Positions 44,642 to 53,492 are shown, counted from the first letter of the stretch. The stretch: 64,000 nt of DNA from Acetobacter indonesiensis (GCF_000963945.1 NZ_BAMW01000050.1:62001-126000), one strand, 5' to 3'. Translations and numbers: made by a program. The notes: a model not told the origin generated them from the letters alone.

Positions 44642-45097
44642 ATGAGGCTGGTTGCTGTTGGGCGTATGAAAGACAAAGCCGAATTGGCGCTTGTTGACCG
44701 TTATCTCAAGCGCCTTCGTCCCCGGCTGGAAATTGTGGAACTGGCCGATGGGCGCGGTAGCCCGGATGAAATAAAACGCCGCGAAGCACAGGCCATTCTG
44801 GTAGCCTGCCCCCAGCAGGCTTTTCTGATTGTGTTAGATGAAGCAGGCCAGACGCTGACATCCCCTGCATTTTCTGCCGCAATAGCGGACTGGTCGGCTC
44901 TTGGTCGCCCGTTGTGTTTTGTTATTGGCGGTGCTGAAGGGCTGGATGCGTCCATTATTGAGCGCGCTGATGCCAAGCTGTCTTTCGGTACACTGACATG
45001 GCCGCACATGCTGGTGCGTATCATGTTAAGCGAACAGATTTATCGGGCGCAGGCTATTGCTGCCGGGCACCCTTACCATCGCTCGGGCCGCCCCTGA
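44642..45097 (+). CDS. rlmH: 23S rRNA pseudouridine-1915 N3-methyltransferase
   Basis: SPOUT-class methyltransferase, 151 residues, which modifies helix 69 of 23S rRNA. Hallmarks: MRLVAVGRMKDKAELALVDRYLKRL, LDEAGQTLTSPAFS, the knot motif FVIGGAEGLD and the C-terminal LTWPHMLVRIMLSEQIYRA...GHPYHR. It lies 75 bp past rsfS on the same strand, the usual rsfS-rlmH order. Confidence 0.95.
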   Translation: MRLVAVGRMKDKAELALVDRYLKRLRPRLEIVELADGRGSPDEIKRREAQAILVACPQQAFLIVLDEAGQTLTSPAFSAAIADWSALGRPLCFVIGGAEGLDASIIERADAKLSFGTLTWPHMLVRIMLSEQIYRAQAIAAGHPYHRSGRP

Positions 45098-45130
45098 CTG
45101 ATACCGCTATTTTTGTAACCTGCGGATAAC

Positions 45131-45146
45131 ATGCTCTTTTGAGCAT
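45131..45146 (+). terminator. Weak hairpin past rlmH
   Basis: 6-bp stem ATGCTC/GAGCAT around a TTTT loop. It lies between the convergent rlmH and STN genes. No real T-tract follows, so its role as a terminator is doubtful. Confidence 0.3.
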
Positions 45147-45184
45147 TCTGTATGCCGTTGTTCTTGCAAGCCAGTTGGCCTGAT

Positions 45185-45526
45185 TTACGGCTGTGGCGGG
45201 CCGTTCCGGATAATAGCCAGACCATCACGTGTTTTAATGGCTTTCAAATCCGTGCTTCGTAAAAGATGCGTCAGGGCGGGGAGCGGACGATAGCGCCCAT
45301 GAACGGCAGCCCCCTGTTTATTCTCCAGCAATGATGGGTCAACCTGCACAAAGCATCCGCTACGATGGGCCAGGTCCTGCACGGCCTGATCAAGCCGCTG
45401 TGGCGCGTAGTCGTATTTTACCGTCTGATGCTGGCAGGCTGCGTTGGCTGCGGCAGGCAGCAGCAGAGCGCTGGTCAGCAATGCAGTAACCCTACAGGCG
45501 CGACTTACAGCAAAGGGCATTTTCAA
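45185..45526 (-). CDS. Orphan STN (secretin/TonB short N-terminal) domain protein
   Basis: 113 residues: a signal peptide (LLTSALLLPAAANAAC) and a single STN domain (VKYDYAPQRLDQAVQDLAHRSGCFVQVDPSLLENKQGAAVHGRYRPLPALTHLLRSTDLKAIKTRDGLAIIR). STN domains usually sit in front of TonB-dependent receptors or secretins and interact with FecR-type anti-sigma regulators. Here it is alone, without a barrel. No FecI/FecR genes are in the window. It may be a periplasmic signalling or adaptor protein, or the remnant of a receptor. Confidence 0.75.
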   Translation of the reverse strand: MKMPFAVSRACRVTALLTSALLLPAAANAACQHQTVKYDYAPQRLDQAVQDLAHRSGCFVQVDPSLLENKQGAAVHGRYRPLPALTHLLRSTDLKAIKTRDGLAIIRNGPPQP

Positions 45527-45679
45527 AACTCCCAGAGAAATTCAGAAACGGAAAATTCTGAATCTGAAGACAGGATGATCCATTACTCTTCTATGGCGGC
45601 CTAACATGGCGGCTTTGTGATGGTGGGGCTGTCTGACTGCGGACGCATCTTATAGGCAAAGGGCATCTTGTCACTTGAG

Positions 45680-46570
45680 ATGGAAATATGCGCGATGCCC
45701 GCTGAGGTTCTTTATTCTCCAGAACATGTTCGTGCTCTGATCAACCAGAATGATGTGTTGTTGATTGATGTACGGTCTGAAGAAGATTTCGCGCAGGGGC
45801 ATATTCCCGGTGCAGTCAACATGCACGATATTTTCACCTATCTGGCTGAAACGTCTGATGCCGGATTGCAGACATTACAGCAGAAATTCTCAAGCCTGTT
45901 TGGCAGCTTTGGGCTGGATGGGACTAAAAAAGCCATCGTGTATGAAGACGCGCTGCATACTCGTTATGGCGCATCCTGCCGCGGATACTGGATATTGCAG
46001 TATCTGGGCTACCCGCATGTTGGTATTCTTGATGGCGGCCTACAGGCGTGGCGTGCTTATGGTGGCACCTTCACCACAGATCAGACGCCAATTACGCCAA
46101 CCCAGTTTCCTTTGCGGATCAAGGCGGGGTTGATGGCCACGCGGCAGGACGTGTTTTCTGCGCTGGATTCCAGCACGGTCAAGCTGCTGGATAACCGCGA
46201 TAAAGAGGAATGGCTGGGGGAAAGCTCATCCCCCTATGGCGTGGATTTCGCGCCCCGGAAAGGGCGTATCCCCGGAGCAGTGTGGATTGAATGGTATGAA
46301 TTCATGCGTCTGGATGGCGTGCAGTCTGCGTTCAAATCCTCCGATGCGATCAGAGACCTTGCAGCGACACGCAACCTGTTTCCTGAAGATGATATTATTA
46401 TCTACTGCTTCAAGGGCGCACGGGCTGCCAATACGTATGTTGCGCTGGCGTCTGCCGGTTTTCAGAATCTGCGGCTTTATATGGGGTCATGGAACGAGTG
46501 GTCCCGTAACCCGGATATGCCGATAGAAGACGGGTTGCCACGCGCCGCCATACCGTATCGGCCGCGCTGA
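45680..46570 (+). CDS. Sulfurtransferase (tandem rhodanese domains)
   Basis: About 296 residues with two rhodanese domains. The N-terminal one (VLLIDVRSEEDFAQGHIPGAVNM) is inactive, and the C-terminal one carries the catalytic cysteine in IIIYCFKGARAANTYVALASAGF. It transfers sulfur from thiosulfate or 3-mercaptopyruvate to a thiophilic acceptor such as cyanide. The start is not settled: TTG 45668, ATG 45680 and ATG 45695 are all in frame and none has a strong ribosome site. It converges with the LysR gene. Confidence 0.85.
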   Translation: MEICAMPAEVLYSPEHVRALINQNDVLLIDVRSEEDFAQGHIPGAVNMHDIFTYLAETSDAGLQTLQQKFSSLFGSFGLDGTKKAIVYEDALHTRYGASCRGYWILQYLGYPHVGILDGGLQAWRAYGGTFTTDQTPITPTQFPLRIKAGLMATRQDVFSALDSSTVKLLDNRDKEEWLGESSSPYGVDFAPRKGRIPGAVWIEWYEFMRLDGVQSAFKSSDAIRDLAATRNLFPEDDIIIYCFKGARAANTYVALASAGFQNLRLYMGSWNEWSRNPDMPIEDGLPRAAIPYRPR

Positions 46571-46583
46571 AAAACCCTCCCAT

Positions 46584-46614
46584 CCCTCCGCCGTGGTGTT
46601 GGCTTGGCGGAGGG
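46584..46614 (-). terminator. GC-rich hairpin between convergent genes
   Basis: 9-bp perfect stem CCCTCCGCC/GGCGGAGGG. On the minus strand, a GGGTTTTT tract follows nine bases later, so it could end the LysR transcript. The distance from the T-run is unusual. Confidence 0.4.
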
Positions 46615-46623
46615 ACCAACCAC

Positions 46624-47559
46624 TCAGAACCCGGTCTGTGGAAATTGTGCTTCCGGGCTCATGGTTTCCCATTTGCGGCAGGCTGTGCGCAGAATTTTCA
46701 CAAAGCGCGTCACGATGGGCATATTCTGGCCAGACCGTATGGCAACAGCCAATGTTGCACTTGGGGCTGGGTCGCTGATGGTATGGAACGTTACTCCGCC
46801 TGCATGAATCTGGCAGAGCGAACGCGGCACGACTGAAACCCCCATGCCCGCCGCGACCAGTGGCACCGTGCCCGCAATCTGGGGGGCCTGCTGGCCCATG
46901 GTGGGGGTTACGCCTGCCACATGGTACGCTGACAAAATGGCGTCATGAAACCCCGGCCCCAATTCACGCGGGAAGATAATCAACGGTTCCTGCGCCACCA
47001 TGTCCAGACTGATCACAGGTTCATTGGCCAGAGGATGGCCGCGTGGCAACGCAATAACAGTTTCTTCATCCAGTAGATGGGAAACAGACAGCCGGGCCGG
47101 GTCAGGCACCGGGGGGCGGATAATGGCAATATCCGTGCGGGATTCATGTAACGCGGCGCATAAAGCGGGCGTATTGCTTTCCTCCAGCGACAATGTGACG
47201 TCGGGGGCAACATCCCGAAACAGCCGGATAGCCTGTGGGATAACGGGCAGAAGCGGCACAGCCCCCGCCAACCCAAGCCGTATATGGCCCAGTTCGCCCC
47301 TGGCCAGCCCTTCGGCTGTTACCATAAACTGTGCCTGCAATTCTAAAATGACGCGGGCACGGGGTAAAAGAGTTTCGCCAATTTCGGTCAGTTTGACGCC
47401 GCGTGTCTGACGTTCAAACAGCTTTACCCCCAGCTTCTGTTCAAGCTGACGAATTTGCTGGCTTAAGGGGGGCTGTTCCATGCCAAGCTCTTCAGCAGCG
47501 CGGGTAATGCTGCCCAGCTTGGCGACGGTGACAAAATAGCGCAGGTGGCGAATATCCAT
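46624..47559 (-). CDS. LysR-family regulator next to acetolactate decarboxylase (AlsR-like by position)
   Basis: 311 residues. The helix-turn-helix is MDIRHLRYFVTVAKLGSITRAAEELGMEQPPLSQQIRQLEQKLGVKLFERQTRG, and the effector domain follows. In Bacillus, a LysR regulator (AlsR) controls the acetoin genes, and this one lies divergent from acetolactate decarboxylase with a 110-bp gap. A perfect palindrome covers its start codon, which suggests autoregulation. The ATG at 47559 is the family's usual one, although the ORF is open upstream. Confidence 0.9.
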   Translation of the reverse strand: MDIRHLRYFVTVAKLGSITRAAEELGMEQPPLSQQIRQLEQKLGVKLFERQTRGVKLTEIGETLLPRARVILELQAQFMVTAEGLARGELGHIRLGLAGAVPLLPVIPQAIRLFRDVAPDVTLSLEESNTPALCAALHESRTDIAIIRPPVPDPARLSVSHLLDEETVIALPRGHPLANEPVISLDMVAQEPLIIFPRELGPGFHDAILSAYHVAGVTPTMGQQAPQIAGTVPLVAAGMGVSVVPRSLCQIHAGGVTFHTISDPAPSATLAVAIRSGQNMPIVTRFVKILRTACRKWETMSPEAQFPQTGF

Positions 47560-47587
47560 TATCCATATATAATAAGTATGGATAATG
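47557..47587. promoter_or_regulatory. Perfect palindromic operator over the LysR start codon
   Basis: Inverted repeat of two 11-bp arms, CATTATCCATA and TATGGATAATG, with a 9-bp spacer. The left arm includes the start codon of the LysR gene (CAT on the plus strand). Position and symmetry fit a LysR-type binding site (imperfect palindrome about a T-N11-A core) controlling the divergent promoters. The perfect match is longer than chance predicts. Confidence 0.7.
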
Positions 47588-47669
47588 TATTCAATATATA
47601 TGAGAAGACTGTCTTTTCTTGCGATAGTTTGAAAGCCGTAATCAGGACGATTAGCAGGAAAATGAGTCG

Positions 47670-48461
47670 GTGCGCAGCATGAAACATGGTCCGGTAATGG
47701 ATATGGATGCCCGGTCCTCTGCTTTGGGGAATGGGCTTTCAAGAAAGCCGGCTGCAAACCGCCTGTATCAGACATCCACCATGGCGGCGCTGCTTGATGC
47801 TGTCTATGATGGCGATACCACGCTGGATGAACTGCTGCATCATGGTAATTTCGGCTTGGGCACCTTCAATGCGCTTGATGGTGAAATGATTGTGACGGAT
47901 GGCGTTGTGCGCCAGTTCCGTGCGGAAGGGCTGGCAGCCGAGGTGCCGGGGTCGCTGAAAACCCCCTTCGCCTGCGTGACGTATTTTGAGCCGGAAAAAA
48001 CGCTTACCCTTGATCGCCCCCATAGCCGGGAAAGTTTTGAAGCACTGGTTGATCAGCTTGTGGGCAACCCCAACCTGTTTGCCGCCATGCGCTTTACTGG
48101 CCAGTTTGAGCGGGTTGATACCCGTACGGTCTTCTGTCAGTGCAAACCCTATCCGCCCATGCTCGAAGTGGTAAAAAAGCAGCCGACCTTCACACTGAAT
48201 TCTGTCACAGGCACCATGATCGGGTTCCGCACCCCCGGCTATATGCAGGGCATCAATGTTGCGGGCTACCATCTGCATTTTCTGACGGAAGATCAGAAAA
48301 AAGGTGGGCATGTGACAGAATATCGGCTGGTGCGCGGGTTGCTTGAAGTAGCAACCATGTCTGACCTTGAAATCAAACTGCCGCGTACTGAACAGTTTGC
48401 TCAAGCGAATTTGAGCCCCGAGCATCTGCATGATGCCATTCGTGAGGCAGAAGGCGGTTAA
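47670..48461 (+). CDS. alsD: Alpha-acetolactate decarboxylase
   Basis: Zinc enzyme that converts acetolactate to acetoin, 263 residues at most. Family motifs: LYQTSTMAALLDAVYDGDTTLDELLHHGNFGLGTFNALDGEMIVTDG, the metal-binding GYHLHFLTEDQKKGGHVTEYRL (His-x-His), and GTMIGFRTPGYM. The start may be GTG 47670, ATG 47679 or ATG 47697. It heads the lactate/acetoin gene row and is divergent from a LysR gene. Confidence 0.94.
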   Translation: MRSMKHGPVMDMDARSSALGNGLSRKPAANRLYQTSTMAALLDAVYDGDTTLDELLHHGNFGLGTFNALDGEMIVTDGVVRQFRAEGLAAEVPGSLKTPFACVTYFEPEKTLTLDRPHSRESFEALVDQLVGNPNLFAAMRFTGQFERVDTRTVFCQCKPYPPMLEVVKKQPTFTLNSVTGTMIGFRTPGYMQGINVAGYHLHFLTEDQKKGGHVTEYRLVRGLLEVATMSDLEIKLPRTEQFAQANLSPEHLHDAIREAEGG

Positions 48462-48879
48462 GCAGCGCTTCTGCCAGCGTTGGCGGTTGTCTGGCTGTAA
48501 AACACTCTCTCGCCAAACCTGTGCAGGGGCGTAAAGTCTGCCCTTGACCAGACGCATGTTCTTCTGCTGTTTTCCTGCTTCGTTTTCTGTTATAACACAA
48601 TGCCGCAGTTAAAACGGAAACAGAATAGACCGACGCGTGATGCCCGGTCTTTTATGTGTATCGACTGCGTAACGTGAAAGAGTGTTGTCCTGTGCAGATG
48701 TCGCCCCCCGACCTCACACACCGGTTGCCTGTTGTTGTGTGCGTACCCGCCGAGCATCTGCACGATGCCCTGCATTGCCAGCCTGACGCTGGCCGTGCAG
48801 CATCGGAACGTGGCTTGCTGCCCCGCGTTTTCTGCCCATCGGAAGCCGTGCGGCGGAAGCGTTGAGGTAGAACACAGAC
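48462..48879. other. Intergenic region before the ThDP enzyme gene
   Basis: About 420 bp. It includes a TGTTATAACACAATG motif (48588-48602), also found at 60446, and a GAGCATCTGCACGATGCC stretch that is nearly identical to the last codons of alsD. A short ORF there (48656-48865) is not convincing. It probably holds a promoter for the following operon. Confidence 0.4.
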
Positions 48880-50580
48880 ATGCAGATTACATCACTCGAA
48901 AACGCAGAAAATGGCGGAATGCGGCGGGGTGCAGTCGTGTTGCTGGAAATTCTGCGGAGTGAAGGCGTCGAGTATATTTTCGGCAACCCAGGCACTACCG
49001 AACTTCCCCTTATGGATGCCCTGCTGGAAGTGCCAGATGTGCAGTATATTCTCGGCTTGCAGGAGGCCAGCGTGGTGGCCATGGCCGATGGGTATGCACA
49101 GGCTGCGCGCAAGCCGGGTTTTCTCAATCTGCATACAGCCGGCGGGTTGGGGCATGGCATGGGAAATCTGCTCAATGCCAGTGTGTCGCAGACGCCGCTG
49201 GTGGTAACGGCAGGCCAACAGGATTCGCGGCACACAATTTCTGACCCGCTGCTGTTTGGTGATCTGGTCCAGATTGCCCGGCCAGCCGTGAAATGGGCGC
49301 AGGAAGTCGCCCATGCTGATCAGTTGCCGGTTCTGATGCGCCGTGCGTTTCATGATTCCATGGCGGCACCTAGCGGGCCGGTTTTCCTCTCGTTACCCAT
49401 GGATGTGATGGAGGAAATGAGCAGCGTTGATATCGGTGCGCCTTCAACCATAAATCGGCAGGCTGTGGCGGGCGGGCTTGATCAACTGGCAACGGCGCTG
49501 GCCGCAGTCAGGCCCGGTAAGCTGGCTATTATTGCCGGTGACGAAGTGTACTGGGCGGATGCTGCTGCCGAGGTCGCGGCAACAGCCGAATGTCTGGGCG
49601 CGCCTGTGTTTGGGTCATCATGGCCATCACGCGTGCCATTTCCGACCGCGCATCCGCTGTGGTGTGGTAATTTGCCAACACAGGCAACAGCCATCGCTGA
49701 AAAACTGGCTGATTATGATGCCATTTTCGCATTGGGTGGAAAGTCGCTGATTACCATCCTCTATACCGAAGGCCCTGCGGTGCCCCCCGGTTGCGCGGTA
49801 TATCAGATGTCATCCGACGTGAAAGATCTGGGGCGGACCTTCTACACGCCTCTTTCTGTTGTGGGTGATATCAAGGCGTCTCTTTCTGCCCTGTTGCCAC
49901 AGCTTCACAAAGCAACAGAGGGGCATCAGGCCGTGTATGCCAAAAATGCCGAAACAGTTGCAACGCATCGACGTCTCTTGCGTGCCGAAGCCGTGCAGGA
50001 GGCAAAAAGCCGCCAGAACGAAGCAGCCGGTATTCCCCCGCGTGTTGCCGCATGGGAGGCTGTGCGCGCTATCGGCCCAGATGTCGCCATTGTTGATGAA
50101 GCGATTGCCACGTCTTCAGACGTCCGGCTCTTTCTGGAAAGCGCGTGGTCCAGCCAATATTCTTTTCTGCGCGGTGGCGCGTTGGGCTGGGGTATGCCTG
50201 CGGCGATTGGGGCATCGCTGGGGCTGGGGCGCGAGCGCGTGGTCTCTTTGGTGGGGGATGGTGCGGCCCTGTATTCCCCCCAGGCGTTATGGACGGCAGC
50301 ACATGAAAAACTGCCTGTTACCTTCGTGGTCATGAACAACCGCGAATATAATGTTCTTAAAAATTTCATGCGTCAGCAGAAACATTATCTTTCTGCCAAA
50401 GGGGGCACTTTCCCCGCCATGGATATTGTGGACCCGTGCATAGATTATCAGGCTATGGCGCGGTCTATGGGTGTACCTTCCTGTCAGGTTACACGGGCTG
50501 CTGATATTGCACCCGCCATTGAGGCATCTCTGGCCTCCGGTGGTCCATCACTTGTCGAAATCATGATTACGGCAGGGTAG
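48880..50580 (+). CDS. Thiamine diphosphate-dependent decarboxylase, benzoylformate decarboxylase-like
   Basis: 566-residue ThDP enzyme. The N-terminal FGNPGTTELPLMDALLEVPDVQYILGLQEASVVAMADGYAQAARKPGFLNLHTAGGLGHGMG resembles benzoylformate decarboxylase: catalytic Glu in LQEAS and the His of NLH. The ThDP/Mg motif is GDGAALYSPQALWTAAHEKLPVTFVVMNN. It does not have the FGYPGG start of acetolactate synthases. Next to alsD and lutABC, a role with pyruvate is likely (decarboxylation or carboligation), but that is inferred. An ATG with GAGGT some 12 bases upstream is taken as start. Confidence 0.85.
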   Translation: MQITSLENAENGGMRRGAVVLLEILRSEGVEYIFGNPGTTELPLMDALLEVPDVQYILGLQEASVVAMADGYAQAARKPGFLNLHTAGGLGHGMGNLLNASVSQTPLVVTAGQQDSRHTISDPLLFGDLVQIARPAVKWAQEVAHADQLPVLMRRAFHDSMAAPSGPVFLSLPMDVMEEMSSVDIGAPSTINRQAVAGGLDQLATALAAVRPGKLAIIAGDEVYWADAAAEVAATAECLGAPVFGSSWPSRVPFPTAHPLWCGNLPTQATAIAEKLADYDAIFALGGKSLITILYTEGPAVPPGCAVYQMSSDVKDLGRTFYTPLSVVGDIKASLSALLPQLHKATEGHQAVYAKNAETVATHRRLLRAEAVQEAKSRQNEAAGIPPRVAAWEAVRAIGPDVAIVDEAIATSSDVRLFLESAWSSQYSFLRGGALGWGMPAAIGASLGLGRERVVSLVGDGAALYSPQALWTAAHEKLPVTFVVMNNREYNVLKNFMRQQKHYLSAKGGTFPAMDIVDPCIDYQAMARSMGVPSCQVTRAADIAPAIEASLASGGPSLVEIMITAG

Positions 50581-50607
50581 CCCTGTTCTTCATACCGGAG
50601 GTATTAG

Positions 50608-51351
50608 ATGAAAATTGGTTTGTTCATACCGTGTTATATTGATGCGTTCTATCCCAATGCCGGGATAGCAACCCTCGAACTGCTTGAAAAACTGGGGCAG
50701 GATGTCGAATACCCCATGGACCAGACATGCTGTGGTCAGCCTATGGCGAATTCCGGCTGTAATTCGGATGCCGCAGCGGCTGAAGCCCTGTTTGTACGGA
50801 ACTTTGCCAAATATGACGCCATCGTCATGCCGTCTGGCAGCTGCACCCACCATGTGCGCGACAATTTTGACGCTATTCCGCAAACTGATGATGTCAAGCA
50901 TGTGCGTAAAAACACGTTTGAACTGGTCGAATTTCTGCACGATATTCTGAAGGTTGAAGAATTCCCGTGGGCGGAATTTCCGCACAAGGTTGGTTTGCAT
51001 AATAGCTGCGGTACTCTGCGCGCATTGCGTACGGCCAGCATGTCAGAACTGGGCGAGCCCTTCTTCTCCAAACCGATGGATCTGCTTTCAAAGGTCAAGG
51101 GTATCTCCTTTGCGACGCCCAAACGCCCTGATGAATGCTGTGGTTTTGGTGGTACGTTCTCAGTCACGGAAGAAGCGGTTTCTGCGCGCATGGGGCTGGA
51201 TAAGGTGCGTGACCATCACCAGGCCGGGGCGGAATATATTGTGTCTGCCGATACATCCTGCATGATGCACCAGCAGGGCTGTGCGGAACGTGGCGGTGTG
51301 CCCATCCGCTTTATTCATATTGCAGAAATCCTGAATGGAGCACGGGCATGA
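50608..51351 (+). CDS. lutA: Lactate utilization protein LutA (LldE)
   Basis: Cysteine-rich-domain Fe-S subunit of the LutABC L-lactate oxidation complex, 247 residues. Two CCG motifs are present: QTCCGQPMANSG and DECCGFGGTFS, both typical of heterodisulfide-reductase-like domains. GGAGG precedes the ATG. The stop overlaps the lutB start (ATGA). Together with lutB and lutC it oxidises lactate to pyruvate with electrons going to the respiratory chain. Confidence 0.93.
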   Translation: MKIGLFIPCYIDAFYPNAGIATLELLEKLGQDVEYPMDQTCCGQPMANSGCNSDAAAAEALFVRNFAKYDAIVMPSGSCTHHVRDNFDAIPQTDDVKHVRKNTFELVEFLHDILKVEEFPWAEFPHKVGLHNSCGTLRALRTASMSELGEPFFSKPMDLLSKVKGISFATPKRPDECCGFGGTFSVTEEAVSARMGLDKVRDHHQAGAEYIVSADTSCMMHQQGCAERGGVPIRFIHIAEILNGARA

Positions 51352-52742
51352 AAGTCAAACCCGTCAATCACGCCAAAGCGGCAGAAGAGTTTCTGGAAGA
51401 CGCCCCACATCTGACCTTTCATGACGAACGGTTGTGGGACATGCGGCAGAAGCGTGACCAGCAGATGCACCTGCTGCCTGAATGGCAGGATTTGCGCACA
51501 CGTGCGTCTGAAATTAAGGAACACACGCTGGCCAATCTGCCCGAATATCTGGAGCAGTTTGAGGCCAACGCCAAAAAGAACGGTATCCATGTTCACTGGG
51601 CCAAGGATGGCGAGGAACATAACCGCATCGTTGCCGAAATTCTTGAACAGCACGGTGCAAAAACACTTATCAAAAGTAAGTCCATGGTCACGGAAGAATG
51701 TGACATGCGGGCTTATCTGCAACCACGTGGTGTTACGGTAACAGAAACCGATCTGGGTGAACGCATCCAGCAGCTTGATGACCAGCTTCCCAGTCACATT
51801 GTGGTGCCGGCCGTGCATAAGCTGGTACCAGACGTGGCAAGGATTTTTGCTAAAAATTATAATACAGACCCCAACGATAATTCGCCGCAGTCTCTGGCTG
51901 AAGCGCAGCGCATGGCCGCCCGCCCGGTTATTCTGACATCTGATGCGGGTATGACAGGCGGTAACTTTCTGGTGGCCGAAACAGGCACGTTTGTTGTCTG
52001 CACCAACGAAGGCAACGCGGACCTTAGCGCCACTGTGCCCAACCTGCATATTGCGACACTGGGTATTGAACGGCTTGTGCCGCGCATGGCTGATCTGGGC
52101 GTGTTTGTGCGTCTGCTGTCACGCAGTGCGCTAGGTTCTCCCATCACGCAGTACACCACCCATTTCCGTGGCCCGCAAAAAGGTGGGGAGATGCACATTA
52201 TTCTGGTGGATAACGGGCGTTCAACCCGTTTGGGGATGGAAGAATTCTGGACGTCTCTTAAATGTATTCGCTGCGGTGCGTGCATGAATACCTGTCCGGT
52301 CTATCGACGGTCTGGTGGACTGTCTTACGGAGCCGTTTATTCTGGCCCCATTGGCGCAATTATTGACCCCACCTTTAACGAGCGGAAATACAGCACCCTG
52401 CCGTTTGCTTCCACCATGAACGGAAGCTGCACCAATGTGTGCCCGGTTAAAATCAATATTCATGAACAGCTTTACAAATGGCGGCGTGTTCTGGCCGAAC
52501 ATCATGAACTCCCGTTTGTAAAACGCGAGATCATGCATATGGCGGGCAAACTTATGGGGCAGCCCAAACTATACCGCACGGCCATTAACGGCACTGAAGT
52601 CGCGCTTAGCACACTACCGCGCTTTGTGTTGTATAACTGGCTTAATCCGTGGGGTAAGCACCGCGAATTGCCACATCCGGTCAAGCAGACCTTCCATAGC
52701 TGGTACAAACAGAACCGTCTGAAAAAGGACAAGGCACAATGA
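51348..52742 (+). CDS. lutB: Lactate utilization protein LutB (LldF)
   Basis: 464-residue iron-sulfur subunit of the lactate oxidase. Two 4Fe-4S sets: CIRCGACMNTCPVYR and GSCTNVCPVKINIHEQL. The N-terminal region has the DUF162-type LUD fold (KSKSMVTEECDMRAYL, ETDLGERIQQLDDQLPSHIVVPAVHK). Its ATG overlaps the lutA stop, and its stop overlaps the lutC start, so the three are co-translated. Confidence 0.94.
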   Translation: MKVKPVNHAKAAEEFLEDAPHLTFHDERLWDMRQKRDQQMHLLPEWQDLRTRASEIKEHTLANLPEYLEQFEANAKKNGIHVHWAKDGEEHNRIVAEILEQHGAKTLIKSKSMVTEECDMRAYLQPRGVTVTETDLGERIQQLDDQLPSHIVVPAVHKLVPDVARIFAKNYNTDPNDNSPQSLAEAQRMAARPVILTSDAGMTGGNFLVAETGTFVVCTNEGNADLSATVPNLHIATLGIERLVPRMADLGVFVRLLSRSALGSPITQYTTHFRGPQKGGEMHIILVDNGRSTRLGMEEFWTSLKCIRCGACMNTCPVYRRSGGLSYGAVYSGPIGAIIDPTFNERKYSTLPFASTMNGSCTNVCPVKINIHEQLYKWRRVLAEHHELPFVKREIMHMAGKLMGQPKLYRTAINGTEVALSTLPRFVLYNWLNPWGKHRELPHPVKQTFHSWYKQNRLKKDKAQ

Positions 52743-53326
52743 GTTCGCGCGATAACATTCTGGCAACCCTGCGCGCCAATCGTCCTGACCCGGCCGCCCA
52801 TCCGCTGCCGCCTGTTGCCATGCTGGGTGACATGGATAATAGCCGCCAGCGTTTTGAAAATGCCTTGCAGCTTCTGGGTGGTCAGATTCTTCTGCCTGAA
52901 GAAGGTGATACTCTGGCAACCGCGATTGCGCGTCGTTTCCCCGATGCCAAGATCATCTGCTCTGCGGTGCCCGATTTTGAGGGTACAATACGTATTGAAG
53001 ATATTGAATCCCCCCAGCAGGCCGCAGCAACCGACGTGCTGGTTGTACGCAGTCCCTTTGGGATTGCGGAAATGGGGTCCATTTTTCTTAGCGAAGCGCA
53101 GTTGAACAGCCTGAATTCAGCAGCGCATCTGACGCAGCATATTGTGGTTATTTTGTCTGAAGACAATCTGAGCGCCAATATGCACACCACGTATCTTGAA
53201 CGACCTGAGTTCCACACAGCCAATTACGGCGTGTTGATGAGCGGCCCGTCTGCAACGGCCGATATTCAGGGGGTGCTTATCCGTGGTGCGCAGGGTGTCC
53301 GCTCACTTTCCGTCTGGTGGGAATAA
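52739..53326 (+). CDS. lutC: Lactate utilization protein LutC (LldG)
   Basis: 195-residue LUD-domain (DUF162) subunit of the LutABC complex. Seen: MSSRDNILATLRANRPDPAAHPLPPVAML, the region VVRSPFGIAEMGSIFLSEAQLNSLNSAAHLTQHIVVIL, and GPSATADIQGVLIRGAQGVRSLSVWW, the usual LutC ending. It overlaps lutB by 4 bp. A strong terminator follows the gene. Confidence 0.93.
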   Translation: MSSRDNILATLRANRPDPAAHPLPPVAMLGDMDNSRQRFENALQLLGGQILLPEEGDTLATAIARRFPDAKIICSAVPDFEGTIRIEDIESPQQAAATDVLVVRSPFGIAEMGSIFLSEAQLNSLNSAAHLTQHIVVILSEDNLSANMHTTYLERPEFHTANYGVLMSGPSATADIQGVLIRGAQGVRSLSVWWE

Positions 53327-53356
53327 TTCCTGACCCGATTGGGTGTTATTGACAGG

Positions 53357-53395
53357 AAAAGGCCGGATCGTGGGAAACCTGATCCGGCCTTTTTC
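53357..53395. terminator. Intrinsic terminator after lutC
   Basis: 9-bp GC stem GGCCGGATC/GATCCGGCC extended by AAAA/TTTT, with an 11-base loop. A T-run follows on the plus strand and A residues precede it, so it can work in both directions. It ends the lut operon. Confidence 0.92.
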
Positions 53396-53492
53396 ATAGT
53401 GGGCATACAAACCAAATAGTTCCAGAAAAACCGCTTTATACTGTTTGCGTTGATACGGTATAAAATAACCCGTCTCCCACGTGTTCTGGCAG

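Noticed and set aside
47739..48557. Minus-strand ORF opposite alsD
   Set aside because: Shadow of the acetolactate decarboxylase, low-complexity composition and no start signal.
48656..48865. 69-codon ORF before the ThDP enzyme gene, with a stretch resembling the alsD C-terminus
   Set aside because: No ribosome site or domain; the similarity (GAGCATCTGCA and a few more bases) is short and could be chance.
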